DNA from: Kaistella treverensis
GTDB lineage: Bacteria; Bacteroidota; Bacteroidia; Flavobacteriales; Weeksellaceae
Reading direction: 5' to 3'
DNA: 64,000 nucleotides
NCBI RefSeq assembly: GCF_900114045.1
Contig: NZ_FORQ01000001.1
Span: forward strand, 744,001-808,000
Shown: piece by piece, positions 1-8,079 of the stretch
Numbering within the stretch: the stretch's first letter is position 1
Layout: each line of letters opens with the position of its first letter
Translations under genes and position numbers: made by a program
The notes under the pieces: model-generated
The model's input: only the letters and a program-made list of their open reading frames with translations
Databases searched by the model: none
What the model was told of the DNA's origin: nothing

Positions 1-480
1 TGCTTCGATGCCTAAAACATCTACGATCATACCACCTTTGGTTCTTGATTTTACAAAACCATTTACGATTTCGCCGGTTTCGTGAAGTTCATTTACTCTA
101 TCCCAAGCTTTAAGCGTTCTTGCTTTTTTGTGAGACAATTGTAACTGACCTGATTTATCTTCTCTCCTGTCAACCATTACCTCAACTTCATCACCTACTG
201 CAAGGCCTTGGTTGTAACGGAATTCGTTTAAAGAAATAACTCCTTCAGACTTAAAGTTGATGTCAACAATCGCTTCTTTGTCGGTAAGTCTTACAACTTT
301 TCCGATCAGCACGTCGTTGTCCTGAAGATTGTTCAGCGATCCGTTGTAAATTTCTTCCAAATCACTTTTTTCTTTTCTTGATTCAGCATCAAGTCCAGAT
401 TCAAATGAATCCCAGTCGAATTGTTCCGGAGCTACGTTTTGGTTCATTAGAACCTCTTCTTTTGTTGTCGTTTCTGACAT
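1..480 (-). CDS. rpsA: 30S ribosomal protein S1, N-terminal part (runs off the window)
   Basis: The reverse strand reads in frame from an ATG at 480 to the window edge, giving 160 residues of the N-terminus. It starts MSETTTKEEVLMNQ, then an acidic stretch, then S1/OB-fold repeats visible as VLIGKVVRLTDKEAIVDINF with GVISLNEF, and a second repeat beginning GEIVNGFVKSRTKGGMIVDV. S1 binds mRNA on the 30S subunit and helps translation of structured or leader-poor messages, relevant in a group that rarely uses Shine-Dalgarno sites. The C-terminal S1 repeats lie outside the window. A promoter-like box is at 600-607, which would leave a leader of about 115 nt. Confidence 0.93.
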   Translation of the reverse strand, partial: MSETTTKEEVLMNQNVAPEQFDWDSFESGLDAESRKEKSDLEEIYNGSLNNLQDNDVLIGKVVRLTDKEAIVDINFKSEGVISLNEFRYNQGLAVGDEVEVMVDRREDKSGQLQLSHKKARTLKAWDRVNELHETGEIVNGFVKSRTKGGMIVDVLGIEA

Positions 481-599
481 AATAAAAAAATTTGTATCCT
501 GTAATTTCAATCAATGGCTTAATGTGGGATATTGAAAAATACAGAAGATGTTAGTTGTTAATGTTTTAACTTCGCCAAAGGCTTCCACAAAAAGTGGTG

Positions 600-607
600 C
601 AAAATTA
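600..607 (-). promoter_or_regulatory. Possible rpsA promoter -7 box
   Basis: The reverse strand reads TAATTTTG, matching the Bacteroidota primary sigma -7 consensus TAnnTTTG. No clear TTG/TTTG -33 element was found at the usual distance, so only half of the signal is supported. Confidence 0.4.
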
Positions 608-692
608 CGACAAATATTGATAATTTGCCTTATTTACCTGTAAAATTCTTCACCAATTTTAATTAAAAAACACTTTTAGCAAAGCTTTCTCT

Positions 693-700
693 TAACTTTG
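693..700 (+). promoter_or_regulatory. -7 box of the DbpA-like helicase, almost at the start codon
   Basis: TAACTTTG ends five bases before the ATG at 705. With the usual -7 geometry the transcript would begin at or within a few bases of the start codon, so the mRNA would be nearly leaderless. No convincing -33 box was seen. Confidence 0.45.
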
Positions 701-704
701 CAAA

Positions 705-2012
705 ATGGACTTACAGAAAATTTACGAAAACCTGCAGATTCAGGACATGAATCAAATGCAGAAAACCACCTATAAAGCCGCAGAAAAAAGCAAAGACATC
801 ATTTTGCTCTCGCCCACAGGCTCCGGAAAAACATTGGCTTTTTTGCTTCCTGTCCTTCGGAATTTAAGTAAAAACAGATCGGAAATTCAGGCGATGATTT
901 TGGTTCCGTCTCGCGAACTGGCGTTACAGATCGAACAGGTTTTTAAAAGCATCGGCAGCGATTTTAAAGTTACCGTGTGTTACGGCGGCCACGATAAAAA
1001 GATTGAGATGAACAATCTCGTCGAAGCACCCGCGGTTTTAATCGGCACGCCCGGAAGAATAGCCTATCATTTAAAAAATGAAAATTTTGATCCTTCGAGC
1101 ATCGAAAATTTGGTGCTTGATGAATTTGATAAGGCTTTGGAATTCGGTTTTCATGATGATATGAGTTACATCATCGAAGCGATGCCGAATCTTTCCCAAA
1201 GAATTTTGACTTCCGCAACCGCGATGGCAGAAATTCCAAAGTTCACCGGAATTGAAAACGCGGAAAAAATAGATTTTCTGAAAGTTCAGGAATCAAAACC
1301 GGATTTTCAACTTCGGAAAGTGATGACGACATCGGAGGAAAAGCTCGACACATTATTTCATCTGCTCTGTAAAATTGGCAACAAAAGGACCTTAATTTTC
1401 TGTAATCACCGCGATGCTGTGGACCGGATTTCTGCTTTATTAAAGGAGAAAGGAATTTCGCGCGAAACCTTTCACGGCGGCATGGAACAGGACGAAAGAG
1501 AACGCGCCCTGCTGAAATTTAAAAATGATTCTTCGCGAATTTTAATCACCACCGATCTGGCCTCACGCGGTTTGGATATTCCGGAAGTGGAATCGATTGT
1601 GCATTACCAGTTACCACCGAAAGAAGATGCTTTTATTCACCGAAACGGACGAACCGCGCGAATGAACGCGAAAGGTTTCGTCTATTTAATAATGACCGAA
1701 GACGAAAATTTTCCTTTCATTAAAAAGACCGTTGCCGAAGAAAAACTTACGCAAGACTACAAACTGCCCGCGCGAACGCCGTTTCTCACGCTTTACATCA
1801 GCGCTGGAAAAAAAGACAAAGTGAATAAAGTGGATATCGTCGGTTTTCTGATTAAAAAAGGCGGTTTGGAAAAAGACGATATCGGCTTGATTGAAGTGAA
1901 AGACACAACTTCTTACGTTGCGGTGAACCGCCAAAAAATGGTGGCTCTTTTAAAAACTTTAGAAAATCAAAGGCTGAAAAACAAAAAACTGAAAATAGAA
2001 ATCGCGTATTAA
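705..2012 (+). CDS. DEAD-box RNA helicase with DbpA-like RNA-binding domain
   Basis: ATP-dependent RNA helicase, probably acting in 50S subunit assembly. Two RecA-like domains are visible: Walker A SPTGSGKT (residues 36-43), PSRELALQ, TPGRI, motif II DEFD (139-142), SAT (170-172), then TTDLASRGLDIPEV and HRNGRTAR. The last ~75 residues (FLTLYISAGKKDKV through SYVAV) match the DbpA RNA-binding domain, which in the E. coli protein recognises 23S rRNA hairpin 92. Motif II is DEFD instead of DEAD, with the catalytic Asp-Glu kept. At 435 residues it is slightly shorter than E. coli DbpA. Whether its rRNA target is the same cannot be told from the sequence. Confidence 0.88.
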   Translation: MDLQKIYENLQIQDMNQMQKTTYKAAEKSKDIILLSPTGSGKTLAFLLPVLRNLSKNRSEIQAMILVPSRELALQIEQVFKSIGSDFKVTVCYGGHDKKIEMNNLVEAPAVLIGTPGRIAYHLKNENFDPSSIENLVLDEFDKALEFGFHDDMSYIIEAMPNLSQRILTSATAMAEIPKFTGIENAEKIDFLKVQESKPDFQLRKVMTTSEEKLDTLFHLLCKIGNKRTLIFCNHRDAVDRISALLKEKGISRETFHGGMEQDERERALLKFKNDSSRILITTDLASRGLDIPEVESIVHYQLPPKEDAFIHRNGRTARMNAKGFVYLIMTEDENFPFIKKTVAEEKLTQDYKLPARTPFLTLYISAGKKDKVNKVDIVGFLIKKGGLEKDDIGLIEVKDTTSYVAVNRQKMVALLKTLENQRLKNKKLKIEIAY

Positions 2013-2051
2013 TTGCTGATTTTCAGCATATTTTTTCGGCGTTATTTTATG

Positions 2052-2059
2052 TAAATTTG
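2052..2059 (+). promoter_or_regulatory. -7 box upstream of the MerR-like gene
   Basis: TAAATTTG fits TAnnTTTG. A TTG at 2057, in frame with the downstream gene, lies inside this box, so it should not be transcribed as a start codon. This supports the ATG at 2078. Confidence 0.5.
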
Positions 2060-2077
2060 CTCGGTAACCAGCGAAAA

Positions 2078-2419
2078 ATGAAACTTAATTTACCAGATAA
2101 ACTCTACTATTCCATTGGCGAAGTTGCCAAAGCTTTTGATGTCAACGCTTCTCTGATCCGCTACTGGGAGCAGGAATTTCCGATCATTAAACCCAAAAAA
2201 AACAAAAAAGGAAACCGATATTTCACGCCGGAAGACATTAAAAATCTGCAGATAATTTATCATTTAGTAAAAGAAAAAGGTTATACGCTGGACGGCGCGC
2301 GCGTTGCGCTGGCAACCAATTCCAAGATCTCGGAAACAGTTTCGATGATCGACCGACTGAATTTTGTAAAAGCAGAATTAATAAAACTCAAAGACTCTCT
2401 CGCGGACAAACCCGAATAA
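2078..2419 (+). CDS. MerR-family transcriptional regulator (HTH only)
   Basis: A 113-residue protein with an N-terminal winged helix of the MerR type: YYSIGEVAKAFDV, then IRYWEQEFPIIKPKKNKKGNRYFTPEDIKNLQIIYHLV, and a short helical tail. There is no effector-binding domain after the dimerisation helix. It is the short form common in Flavobacteriia, whose ligand and target are unknown. The start is set at ATG 2078 because the upstream in-frame TTG lies inside a promoter box. It is 66 nt downstream of the helicase gene and probably has its own promoter. Confidence 0.82.
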   Translation: MKLNLPDKLYYSIGEVAKAFDVNASLIRYWEQEFPIIKPKKNKKGNRYFTPEDIKNLQIIYHLVKEKGYTLDGARVALATNSKISETVSMIDRLNFVKAELIKLKDSLADKPE

Positions 2420-2502
2420 TTGGGTGTTTTCACCGGTAAAAATTAAGTGAATCTCGCAGTATGGCAATTCATTTAACATAATATTTTTACCAAAAATACC
2501 CA

Positions 2503-3927
2503 ATGAGATTACAAATACAATTTTCTTCCGCGAAAAACTATATTCTTGGTTTCGCGACTTCCGGCGTTTTTCTGGTCGCCGGTTTATTTTATTTCAACAA
2601 CACGCAGGCTACAGAAAATGCGCCTGACACATTTTCTGAAATCAGAAGCGACACGAAATCTTCGCTTTCGGACTTTAATCCAAATGAATTAAGCGCCACA
2701 GAATGGCAGCAGCTGGGTTTTTCGGAAAAGCAAGTGCAAACCATTTTGAAATATAAGTCGGTTTTAGGCGGAAATTTTCAGTCTAAATCAGAACTTCAGA
2801 AATGCTACGTGATTTCGGAGGAAAAATTCTCGGAGCTGGAACCGTATATTTTGCTGCCCGACGAAGTTTCCGGACACCAAAAATCTGCGCGCTTTGTAAG
2901 CAATTACAATAGCGACCGTCCAAATTTTGCTTATTCCGACAATTCATTTTCTAATAAAAAAACGCTCAAAATACCCGGAAAATTTAATCCCGACCACTAC
3001 TCTGCTGCTGATTTTGTGAATTTAGGATTTTCGGAAAAGCAGGCAACTTCCATTTTAAAATATAAAAATTATCTCGGCGGAAGTTTTCAGAGCAAAGAAA
3101 AATTTGGTGAATGTTTTGTAATCAGCGCGGAAAATTTTCAAAAACTCGCGCCATATCTGCTTTTACCGGAAAAATCATCGGCGGAAGCTGCAACATCAAA
3201 AAATTTCATTTCTAAAGATTTTAAAGCAGAAAAAAAGGATATCAGTTATGAACCTTTCGACCCGAATATCACCGATCTGGTCGGTTGGAAAAATCTTGGT
3301 TTTTCGGAAAAACAAGCGCAGGTTATTATAAATTACCGCGACCGGAATCTGAAAGGCAGTTTTAAAAATTTAGAAGACATCGCGCGCTGTTTTGTGATTT
3401 CACCTGAAAAATTTGAAGCTTTGAAACCGTTTATCGTTTTAAACCCTGAAAATATAAAAGAGAGAAAATTTGCCTCAAACACCACCGAAAATTCTGCAAA
3501 CCGCACGGAAAACAATTTACAAAAATTTGCCACAAATCCAACCGATTTCAGCAAAACAGATTTAAACCAAATTACCTTTAACCAGCTTATAGAATTTGGT
3601 TTTGATGAAAGAAGCGCCGCAAGCTTTTTAGGTTTCAGAAAAAAATTGGGCGGTTTTATGGCAAAAAATCAGATTTTGGAAACTTATAATATTGATAAAA
3701 ATTTAGCAAAGAAACTGGTGGAAATAGCACCTTTAAACACAGAAAATGTAGAACGGTTTTCGCTCCTCGACGCGCCGGAAGAATGGCTGAAAAGTCATCC
3801 GTACTTCAGATATTACGCCGATAAAATTGTTTATTACCGCATTTCATCAAAAGATGAAAAGAAAATTTTTAAAAGCCTGAACCTAAAAGCTGACGCTGAA
3901 AAAAAGATGAGGCTTTATCTGAAATAA
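2503..3927 (+). CDS. Membrane-anchored helix-hairpin-helix repeat protein
   Basis: A 474-residue protein with one N-terminal membrane segment (about residues 12-31), followed by tandem ~60-residue units resembling ComEA-type helix-hairpin-helix modules. Three units at 58-118, 161-222 and 252-313 share F-N/D-P-N at the start, an invariant LGFSEKQ, an LGG/LKGSF turn and a C-Y/F-VIS segment. A fourth, diverged unit spans 349-412, and a degenerate one ends the protein. ComEA-like modules bind DNA in competence proteins, but these units are separated by Lys/Ser/Asn-rich linkers and a DNA-binding role here is only inferred. The single TM segment would place the repeats outside the inner membrane. 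Function unknown. Confidence 0.75.
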   Translation: MRLQIQFSSAKNYILGFATSGVFLVAGLFYFNNTQATENAPDTFSEIRSDTKSSLSDFNPNELSATEWQQLGFSEKQVQTILKYKSVLGGNFQSKSELQKCYVISEEKFSELEPYILLPDEVSGHQKSARFVSNYNSDRPNFAYSDNSFSNKKTLKIPGKFNPDHYSAADFVNLGFSEKQATSILKYKNYLGGSFQSKEKFGECFVISAENFQKLAPYLLLPEKSSAEAATSKNFISKDFKAEKKDISYEPFDPNITDLVGWKNLGFSEKQAQVIINYRDRNLKGSFKNLEDIARCFVISPEKFEALKPFIVLNPENIKERKFASNTTENSANRTENNLQKFATNPTDFSKTDLNQITFNQLIEFGFDERSAASFLGFRKKLGGFMAKNQILETYNIDKNLAKKLVEIAPLNTENVERFSLLDAPEEWLKSHPYFRYYADKIVYYRISSKDEKKIFKSLNLKADAEKKMRLYLK

Positions 3928-4030
3928 CTTTTACTTTAAAAATTTAAAAGCAAAAAATTAGGTGTTTTAAGGCCGAAAAAATAAACTGGTCGCAGCTGTA
4001 GAAATATTTTAATGCTTTGTTCATTTTATT

Positions 4031-4038
4031 TATCTTTG
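4031..4038 (+). promoter_or_regulatory. -7 box upstream of the acyl-CoA dehydrogenase gene
   Basis: TATCTTTG matches TAnnTTTG, 16 bases before the ATG at 4055. No -33 element at a good distance was identified. Confidence 0.45.
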
Positions 4039-4054
4039 GGAGCAAATATAATTT

Positions 4055-5194
4055 ATGAATAGCGAGATAACTCACAACCTTGATATGATTGCAGAAACCG
4101 CGCGGGATTTTGCAGAAAAAAACATCCGTCCGAATATTATGGATTGGGATGAAAGCCAGACTTTTCCGGTAGACTTATTCCATCAGCTCGGCGATATGGG
4201 CTTTATGGGAATCGTAATACCTGAAGAATACGGCGGTTCTGGTTTAGGTTATCACGAATATGTAACGATTTTGGACGAAATTTCGCAGGTTGACCCATCA
4301 ATCGGTTTGTCGGTTGCGGCGCACAATTCATTGTGTACAAACCATATTTATGAGTTTGGAAACGAAGAGCAAAGACACCGATGGTTGCCACAATTAGCGT
4401 CCGGAAAAGTAATCGGCGCGTGGGGACTTACAGAACACAACACTGGTTCGGATTCCGGCGGAATGAGCACAACTGCTGTTAAAGACGGCAACGACTGGAT
4501 TATCAACGGTGCGAAAAACTTTATCACACACGCGATTTCCGGTGATATTGCCGTGGTAATGACAAGAACAGGCGAAAAAGGCGCAAAAAATAATTCCACC
4601 GCTTTTGTTTTAGAAAAAGGAATGGCCGGATTTACTTCCGGAAAAAAAGAAAATAAATTAGGAATGCGCGCCTCGGAAACCGCTGAGCTTATTTTTGATA
4701 ATGTTCGCGTTCCGGATGCAAACCGTTTGGGCGAAGTAGGTTCCGGATTCAAACAAGCGATGAAAATTCTGGACGGTGGTAGAATTTCTATTGCGGCGTT
4801 AAGTTTAGGAACTGCAAGAGGTGCTTACAAAGCGGCTTTAAAATATTCGTTGGAAAGACATCAGTTCGGGAAAGCGATTAACCAGTTCCAGGCGATCAAC
4901 TTCATGCTTGCAGATATGGCGACCGAAATTGACGCGGCGGAACTTTTGATCCGAAGAGCTTCTGACCTTAAAAACGCAAAAAAACCGATGACGAAGGAAG
5001 GCGCGATGGCAAAATTGTACGCTTCTGAAGCGTGTGTGAGAATCGCAAACAACGCGGTGCAGATTTTCGGTGGATACGGTTATACAAAAGATTTCCCGGC
5101 AGAAAAATATTACAGAGATTCCAAATTATGTACAATTGGTGAAGGAACTTCCGAAATCCAAAGACTGGTTATCGGCCGCGAGATTTCAAAATAA
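4055..5194 (+). CDS. Acyl-CoA dehydrogenase (short/branched-chain type)
   Basis: FAD-dependent alpha,beta-dehydrogenation of an acyl-CoA thioester, passing electrons to ETF. The length of 379 residues is standard. Visible family signatures are GAWGLTEHNTGSDSGG in the flavin-binding region, a central FAD/substrate segment around RHQFGKAINQFQ, QIFGGYGYTKDFP, and the C-terminal GEGTSEIQRL, whose Glu sits where the catalytic base lies in the short-chain and butyryl-CoA enzymes. Substrate chain length cannot be settled by eye. It stands alone, with its own promoter box and a terminator downstream, so it may serve either fatty acid or branched-chain amino acid breakdown. Confidence 0.93.
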   Translation: MNSEITHNLDMIAETARDFAEKNIRPNIMDWDESQTFPVDLFHQLGDMGFMGIVIPEEYGGSGLGYHEYVTILDEISQVDPSIGLSVAAHNSLCTNHIYEFGNEEQRHRWLPQLASGKVIGAWGLTEHNTGSDSGGMSTTAVKDGNDWIINGAKNFITHAISGDIAVVMTRTGEKGAKNNSTAFVLEKGMAGFTSGKKENKLGMRASETAELIFDNVRVPDANRLGEVGSGFKQAMKILDGGRISIAALSLGTARGAYKAALKYSLERHQFGKAINQFQAINFMLADMATEIDAAELLIRRASDLKNAKKPMTKEGAMAKLYASEACVRIANNAVQIFGGYGYTKDFPAEKYYRDSKLCTIGEGTSEIQRLVIGREISK

Positions 5195-5208
5195 GGAAAA
5201 TGAAAAAC

Positions 5209-5241
5209 TGAAAAAAACATCGATTTATCGGTGTTTTTTTT
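5209..5241 (+). terminator. Terminator after the acyl-CoA dehydrogenase gene
   Basis: A-rich left arm, ACATCGA, loop TTTA, TCGGTGT (one G-U pair), then a run of eight T. Confidence 0.75.
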
Positions 5242-5329
5242 GTTTTATAAAATCAGTAAAATGAAAAAAAAGGCTGAAATAGCAGCTAAAAAATTATTGT
5301 TCACCTCTCACATTATCGACTTCGTTGTT

Positions 5330-5337
5330 TATATTTG
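5330..5337 (+). promoter_or_regulatory. -7 box upstream of the MazG-like gene
   Basis: TATATTTG fits TAnnTTTG, 14 bases before the ATG at 5352. No -33 box at the expected distance. Confidence 0.4.
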
Positions 5338-5351
5338 TTTAAAATTATTGA

Positions 5352-5819
5352 ATGGAAAAAATAGATTCACTGAACCAGGTTGCTGAATTTCACCGGACTT
5401 TTAACGCACCGATTTTAGATGCACCACAAATCCCAAGCCCGGAAAGATGCGAACTAAGAATTTCATTGTTGCAGGAAGAACTAAACGAGCTGAAGGAGGC
5501 AATTGCCGAAAATAATTTAGTGGAAATTGCGGATGCGCTTTGCGACCTTCAATACGTATTAAGCGGCGCGGTTTTGGAATTTGGTTTGGGCGAAAAATTT
5601 GTTCCGTTATTTAACGAAGTTCACCGTTCGAATATTTCGAAAGCTTGTAACAGCGAAAGTGAAGCGGAAGAAACCATTCAGTTTTACAAAGAAAAAGGTG
5701 AAACTGCGTATGCGCAAAATTCCGGTGAAAAAATTAATGTTCACCGCAGCGCAGATCACAAAGTTTTGAAAAACAAATATTATTCGCCGGCAGATTTACA
5801 GTCGGTTTTAGAAAATTAA
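5352..5819 (+). CDS. MazG-like nucleoside triphosphate pyrophosphohydrolase
   Basis: A 155-residue all-alpha NTP pyrophosphohydrolase of the MazG/HisE/dUTPase-2 group. The metal-binding signature is visible as E42-E43-x2-E46 followed by E58-x2-D61 with D65 (EELNELKE ... EIADALCDLQYVL). Such enzymes hydrolyse non-canonical or excess NTPs to NMP and pyrophosphate in the cytoplasm. It is not HisE, which is fused to HisI elsewhere in the window. The C-terminal ~60 residues (INVHRSADHKVLKNKYYSPADL) resemble those of small phosphohydrolase-like family members. It is 17 nt upstream of the thioredoxin-like gene and probably co-transcribed. The preferred nucleotide is unknown. Confidence 0.8.
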   Translation: MEKIDSLNQVAEFHRTFNAPILDAPQIPSPERCELRISLLQEELNELKEAIAENNLVEIADALCDLQYVLSGAVLEFGLGEKFVPLFNEVHRSNISKACNSESEAEETIQFYKEKGETAYAQNSGEKINVHRSADHKVLKNKYYSPADLQSVLEN

Positions 5820-5836
5820 AAAAACAGAAATATTAT

Positions 5837-6397
5837 ATGAAAAAATTTACCAAAATTATACTTACAGCCGCTACCTGCATCCTGACTTTTCAATCTTGTG
5901 ATTCGCAAAAAGTAGTGATCAATCGCGAAGTAGAAACCACAAATGACGGTAAAATGCTTTTAGGACACCAGTCAAAAGACCAATTGTTGAAAGAACCTTA
6001 CAGCCAGTGGTATAATTTCGAGCACGACGAATACCAGCTCGACCAAAAAACCGTGGCGGAACTAAAAAAAGAAAAACTTAATTCTTACAATATGGTTTTG
6101 GTCATGGGAACCTGGTGTAGCGACAGTCACCGCGAAGTTCCGCGTTTTTTCAAAATTCTGGAAGCCACAGGTTTTCCGGATTCAAAACTGACGATGATTG
6201 CCGTGAACCGAAAATATGAATCACCAAGCGGTGAAGAAGGGCCGTACAACATCCAGCGTGTGCCAACGATCATCGTGAAAAAATACGGCAAAGAAATTGG
6301 CAGAATTATTGAAAGACCAAGCACCGGCTACCTCGAAAGAGATTTGCTCGCAATCATCAAAAAAGACAACACCTCAATAACCGACATTTTAAAATAA
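5837..6397 (+). CDS. Thioredoxin-fold lipoprotein with a single active-site cysteine
   Basis: A 186-residue protein with a lipoprotein signal peptide; the lipobox ends at Cys21 (TFQSC). A thioredoxin-like domain follows. The active-site position reads W93-C94-S95-D96-S97 instead of WCxxC, and the cis-proline loop is RVPTIIV. With one cysteine it cannot act as an ordinary dithiol oxidoreductase. Monothiol, peroxidatic or purely binding roles remain possible. It would sit in the periplasm, anchored to inner or outer membrane. The next gene starts two bases after its stop, so the two are translationally close. Confidence 0.78.
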   Translation: MKKFTKIILTAATCILTFQSCDSQKVVINREVETTNDGKMLLGHQSKDQLLKEPYSQWYNFEHDEYQLDQKTVAELKKEKLNSYNMVLVMGTWCSDSHREVPRFFKILEATGFPDSKLTMIAVNRKYESPSGEEGPYNIQRVPTIIVKKYGKEIGRIIERPSTGYLERDLLAIIKKDNTSITDILK

Positions 6398-6398
6398 A

Positions 6399-7013
6399 TT
6401 GAGAAAAAACCAACCACTTTTCTTCTTTCTGGGCGGCGCGGCGCTGATGCTACTCCTATTTTTGGTGTGGAATACCATGACCAAAAAAGTGGAAGACAAA
6501 GTGCAGAATGATTATTACATCATCACGAACCAAATTCGGAAAATGAACAAAATGGTCGTTATGGAGCAGGATTTTTCCAGTATGCAGAAAACCAAAATCA
6601 CTTCACAGATTTTGGGCAGCTCCATTTTCCCGGCCGCGGAAAAAGAGCTCATCACTTTTACCAAAACCAACGCGCAGGTTTCTTATGATCTGAACAAAAT
6701 GAAGGTAAAAGTAGATTCGGTCAACAAAAAACTAATAATTGAAGAATTGCCAACTGCTGAAATCCGTATTATTCCAAGCGTGGAAATTCAGTCCATGGAC
6801 GATTCTTTTTTTGACCGTTTTACAGACAAAGATTTTCAGAAAGTCACCAAATCTGCAAAAGAAAACGCCTACAAAACCGTCAACCAAAACCGCTTGCGCG
6901 CAGAAGGCCGGAAACAACTTTTAGAAAATCTGGAGCAAATCTTTGTTTTGGCAAAGGCTTTGAACTACACCATCGAAGACCAAACCGGTCAACTTGATCT
7001 CAGCAAAACCTAA
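6399..7013 (+). CDS. DUF4230 membrane-anchored protein (TTG start)
   Basis: A 204-residue protein with one N-terminal membrane segment (about residues 8-24, FFFLGGAALMLLLFLVW) and a soluble domain beginning EDKVQNDYYIITNQIRKMNKMVVMEQDFS, typical of the DUF4230 family of unknown function. No ATG precedes the hydrophobic segment in this frame. The start used is TTG at 6399, two bases after the stop of the upstream lipoprotein gene, which favours coupled translation. The rest is basic and helical with no catalytic motif that I recognise. Confidence 0.72.
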   Translation: MRKNQPLFFFLGGAALMLLLFLVWNTMTKKVEDKVQNDYYIITNQIRKMNKMVVMEQDFSSMQKTKITSQILGSSIFPAAEKELITFTKTNAQVSYDLNKMKVKVDSVNKKLIIEELPTAEIRIIPSVEIQSMDDSFFDRFTDKDFQKVTKSAKENAYKTVNQNRLRAEGRKQLLENLEQIFVLAKALNYTIEDQTGQLDLSKT

Positions 7014-7023
7014 AAACAAAACA

Positions 7024-7212
7024 ATGCACCACGACGAAACCAAAAAAACAATTGAATCCGACGTTAAAAAACAAAACCAGGACTTCCCGAATATTCCCGC
7101 ATCTTCCGATAAAGTAAAATCTGAAGAAACAGTAAAAAAAGAAGTCAAAGAAGGTTCAAAATTAAATCCGGACGGAAAAACCGACAATACTGAAAAAAAT
7201 CGCGAAAAGTAA
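7024..7212 (+). CDS. Small hydrophilic protein, function unknown
   Basis: A 62-residue, Lys/Glu/Asp-rich protein (MHHDETKKTIESDVKKQNQD...), without hydrophobic segment or cysteine and probably disordered. The ATG at 7024 is preferred over a TTG at 6994 that lies inside the upstream gene. It begins 10 nt after that gene's stop, so it is likely the last gene of the transcript starting at the MazG-like gene. Real coding status is moderately supported by position and codon pattern only. Confidence 0.5.
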   Translation: MHHDETKKTIESDVKKQNQDFPNIPASSDKVKSEETVKKEVKEGSKLNPDGKTDNTEKNREK

Positions 7213-7229
7213 TTTTCGCTTTTTTTGTG

Positions 7230-7400
7230 CTTTTAACAGCCAAAAATTTAGTTTTAAAAAAAGCCGTTAAAGCAGCTAATTTTTTCATTTTAAAATTTTA
7301 AACATTCCTCAATTCAAAAAAAACGGCGCTAAAACGCCCCAAATTTTGATTTTTTGAAAACGAAAAAAAATGCCCGTAAAGCAGCTAAAAAATATTTCTG
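7230..7400. repeat. Cluster of short TAAA-loop GC-box motifs in an AT-rich gap
   Basis: The 290-nt gap before the stress-protein gene holds three related motifs: GCCGTTAAAGCAGC before ATTTTTT (7258-7281), GGCGCTAAAACGCC before AAATTTT (about 7324-7347), and CCCGTAAAGCAGC before AAAAAAT (about 7373-7392). The middle one folds as a hairpin. No gene was recognised here. Some copies could act as terminators for the upstream transcript. Confidence 0.45.
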
Positions 7401-7505
7401 CAGTTGTTAAAAACTTCTAAAGTTTCCGCTAATTGAGCGCCTTGTCACGATTTTTGATGCACGTTAGTTACCAAATCACAAATTTTTAACGCAAAAATCA
7501 AAATT

Positions 7506-8027
7506 ATGTCATACACCGTTGTGGGAATGTTCCCGACCAATGAAGATGCCGATCAGGCGGCAAACAAACTCAATAATTCCGGTTTCACCCAGGATAATTA
7601 CAAGGTTTCGCGCTACTCCACCATCGGCGACCACGATAATCCCTCCGCCACATACAACTTCACTGAAGACAAAAATACTTCGGGTTTTTGGGACTGGCTT
7701 TTCGGTGACGACGATGATGAAAGACAAAAATACAGCTACGCCGGCACCAAAAGCAATATCGTTACCGTGTACGCGGATGATATGGACAAAGCCGAAAGAG
7801 CGCGCGACATTATGAACGAAAATGGCGCGATTGACGTAAATGAATTTACCAAAGACCGCTATCAGGATGAAGCGCGGACTTCCAGTGCAGATTTAAGCGA
7901 AAGAGAACGCGCCAGAATCATCAGCAAAGCAAAAAATAATCTCTACTTCATCGATGAAAACCGTACGTACACCAAAACCTACGACGGCATGGAAAACGAC
8001 ATGGATTCTCAGGGAAACGAAAATTAA
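7506..8027 (+). CDS. General stress protein (YflT/GSP17M-like domain)
   Basis: A 173-residue cytoplasmic protein. The N-terminus, SYTVVGMFPTNEDADQAANKLNNSGF, is typical of the general stress protein 17M/YflT domain, a ferredoxin-like fold without known catalysis. A second copy of the pattern follows around NIVTVYADDMDKAERARDIMNENGAIDV, with an acidic linker containing FWDWLFGDDDDE between. The tail is charged. Such proteins accompany osmotic and general stress responses in several Flavobacteriia, but regulation is not visible here beyond a stand-alone position and a good terminator. Confidence 0.7.
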   Translation: MSYTVVGMFPTNEDADQAANKLNNSGFTQDNYKVSRYSTIGDHDNPSATYNFTEDKNTSGFWDWLFGDDDDERQKYSYAGTKSNIVTVYADDMDKAERARDIMNENGAIDVNEFTKDRYQDEARTSSADLSERERARIISKAKNNLYFIDENRTYTKTYDGMENDMDSQGNEN

Positions 8028-8050
8028 AAACGAAAAAAACCATTAAAAAG

Positions 8051-8079
8051 GCCTCAAAATTTTGAGGTCTTTTTTTTTT
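8051..8079 (+). terminator. Terminator after the stress-protein gene
   Basis: Perfect stem CCTCAAAA/TTTTGAGG followed by TC and nine T. Confidence 0.85.

Noticed and set aside
2057-2077. Upstream TTG start for the MerR-like gene
   Set aside because: The TTG lies within the TAAATTTG promoter box, so it would not be in the transcript.
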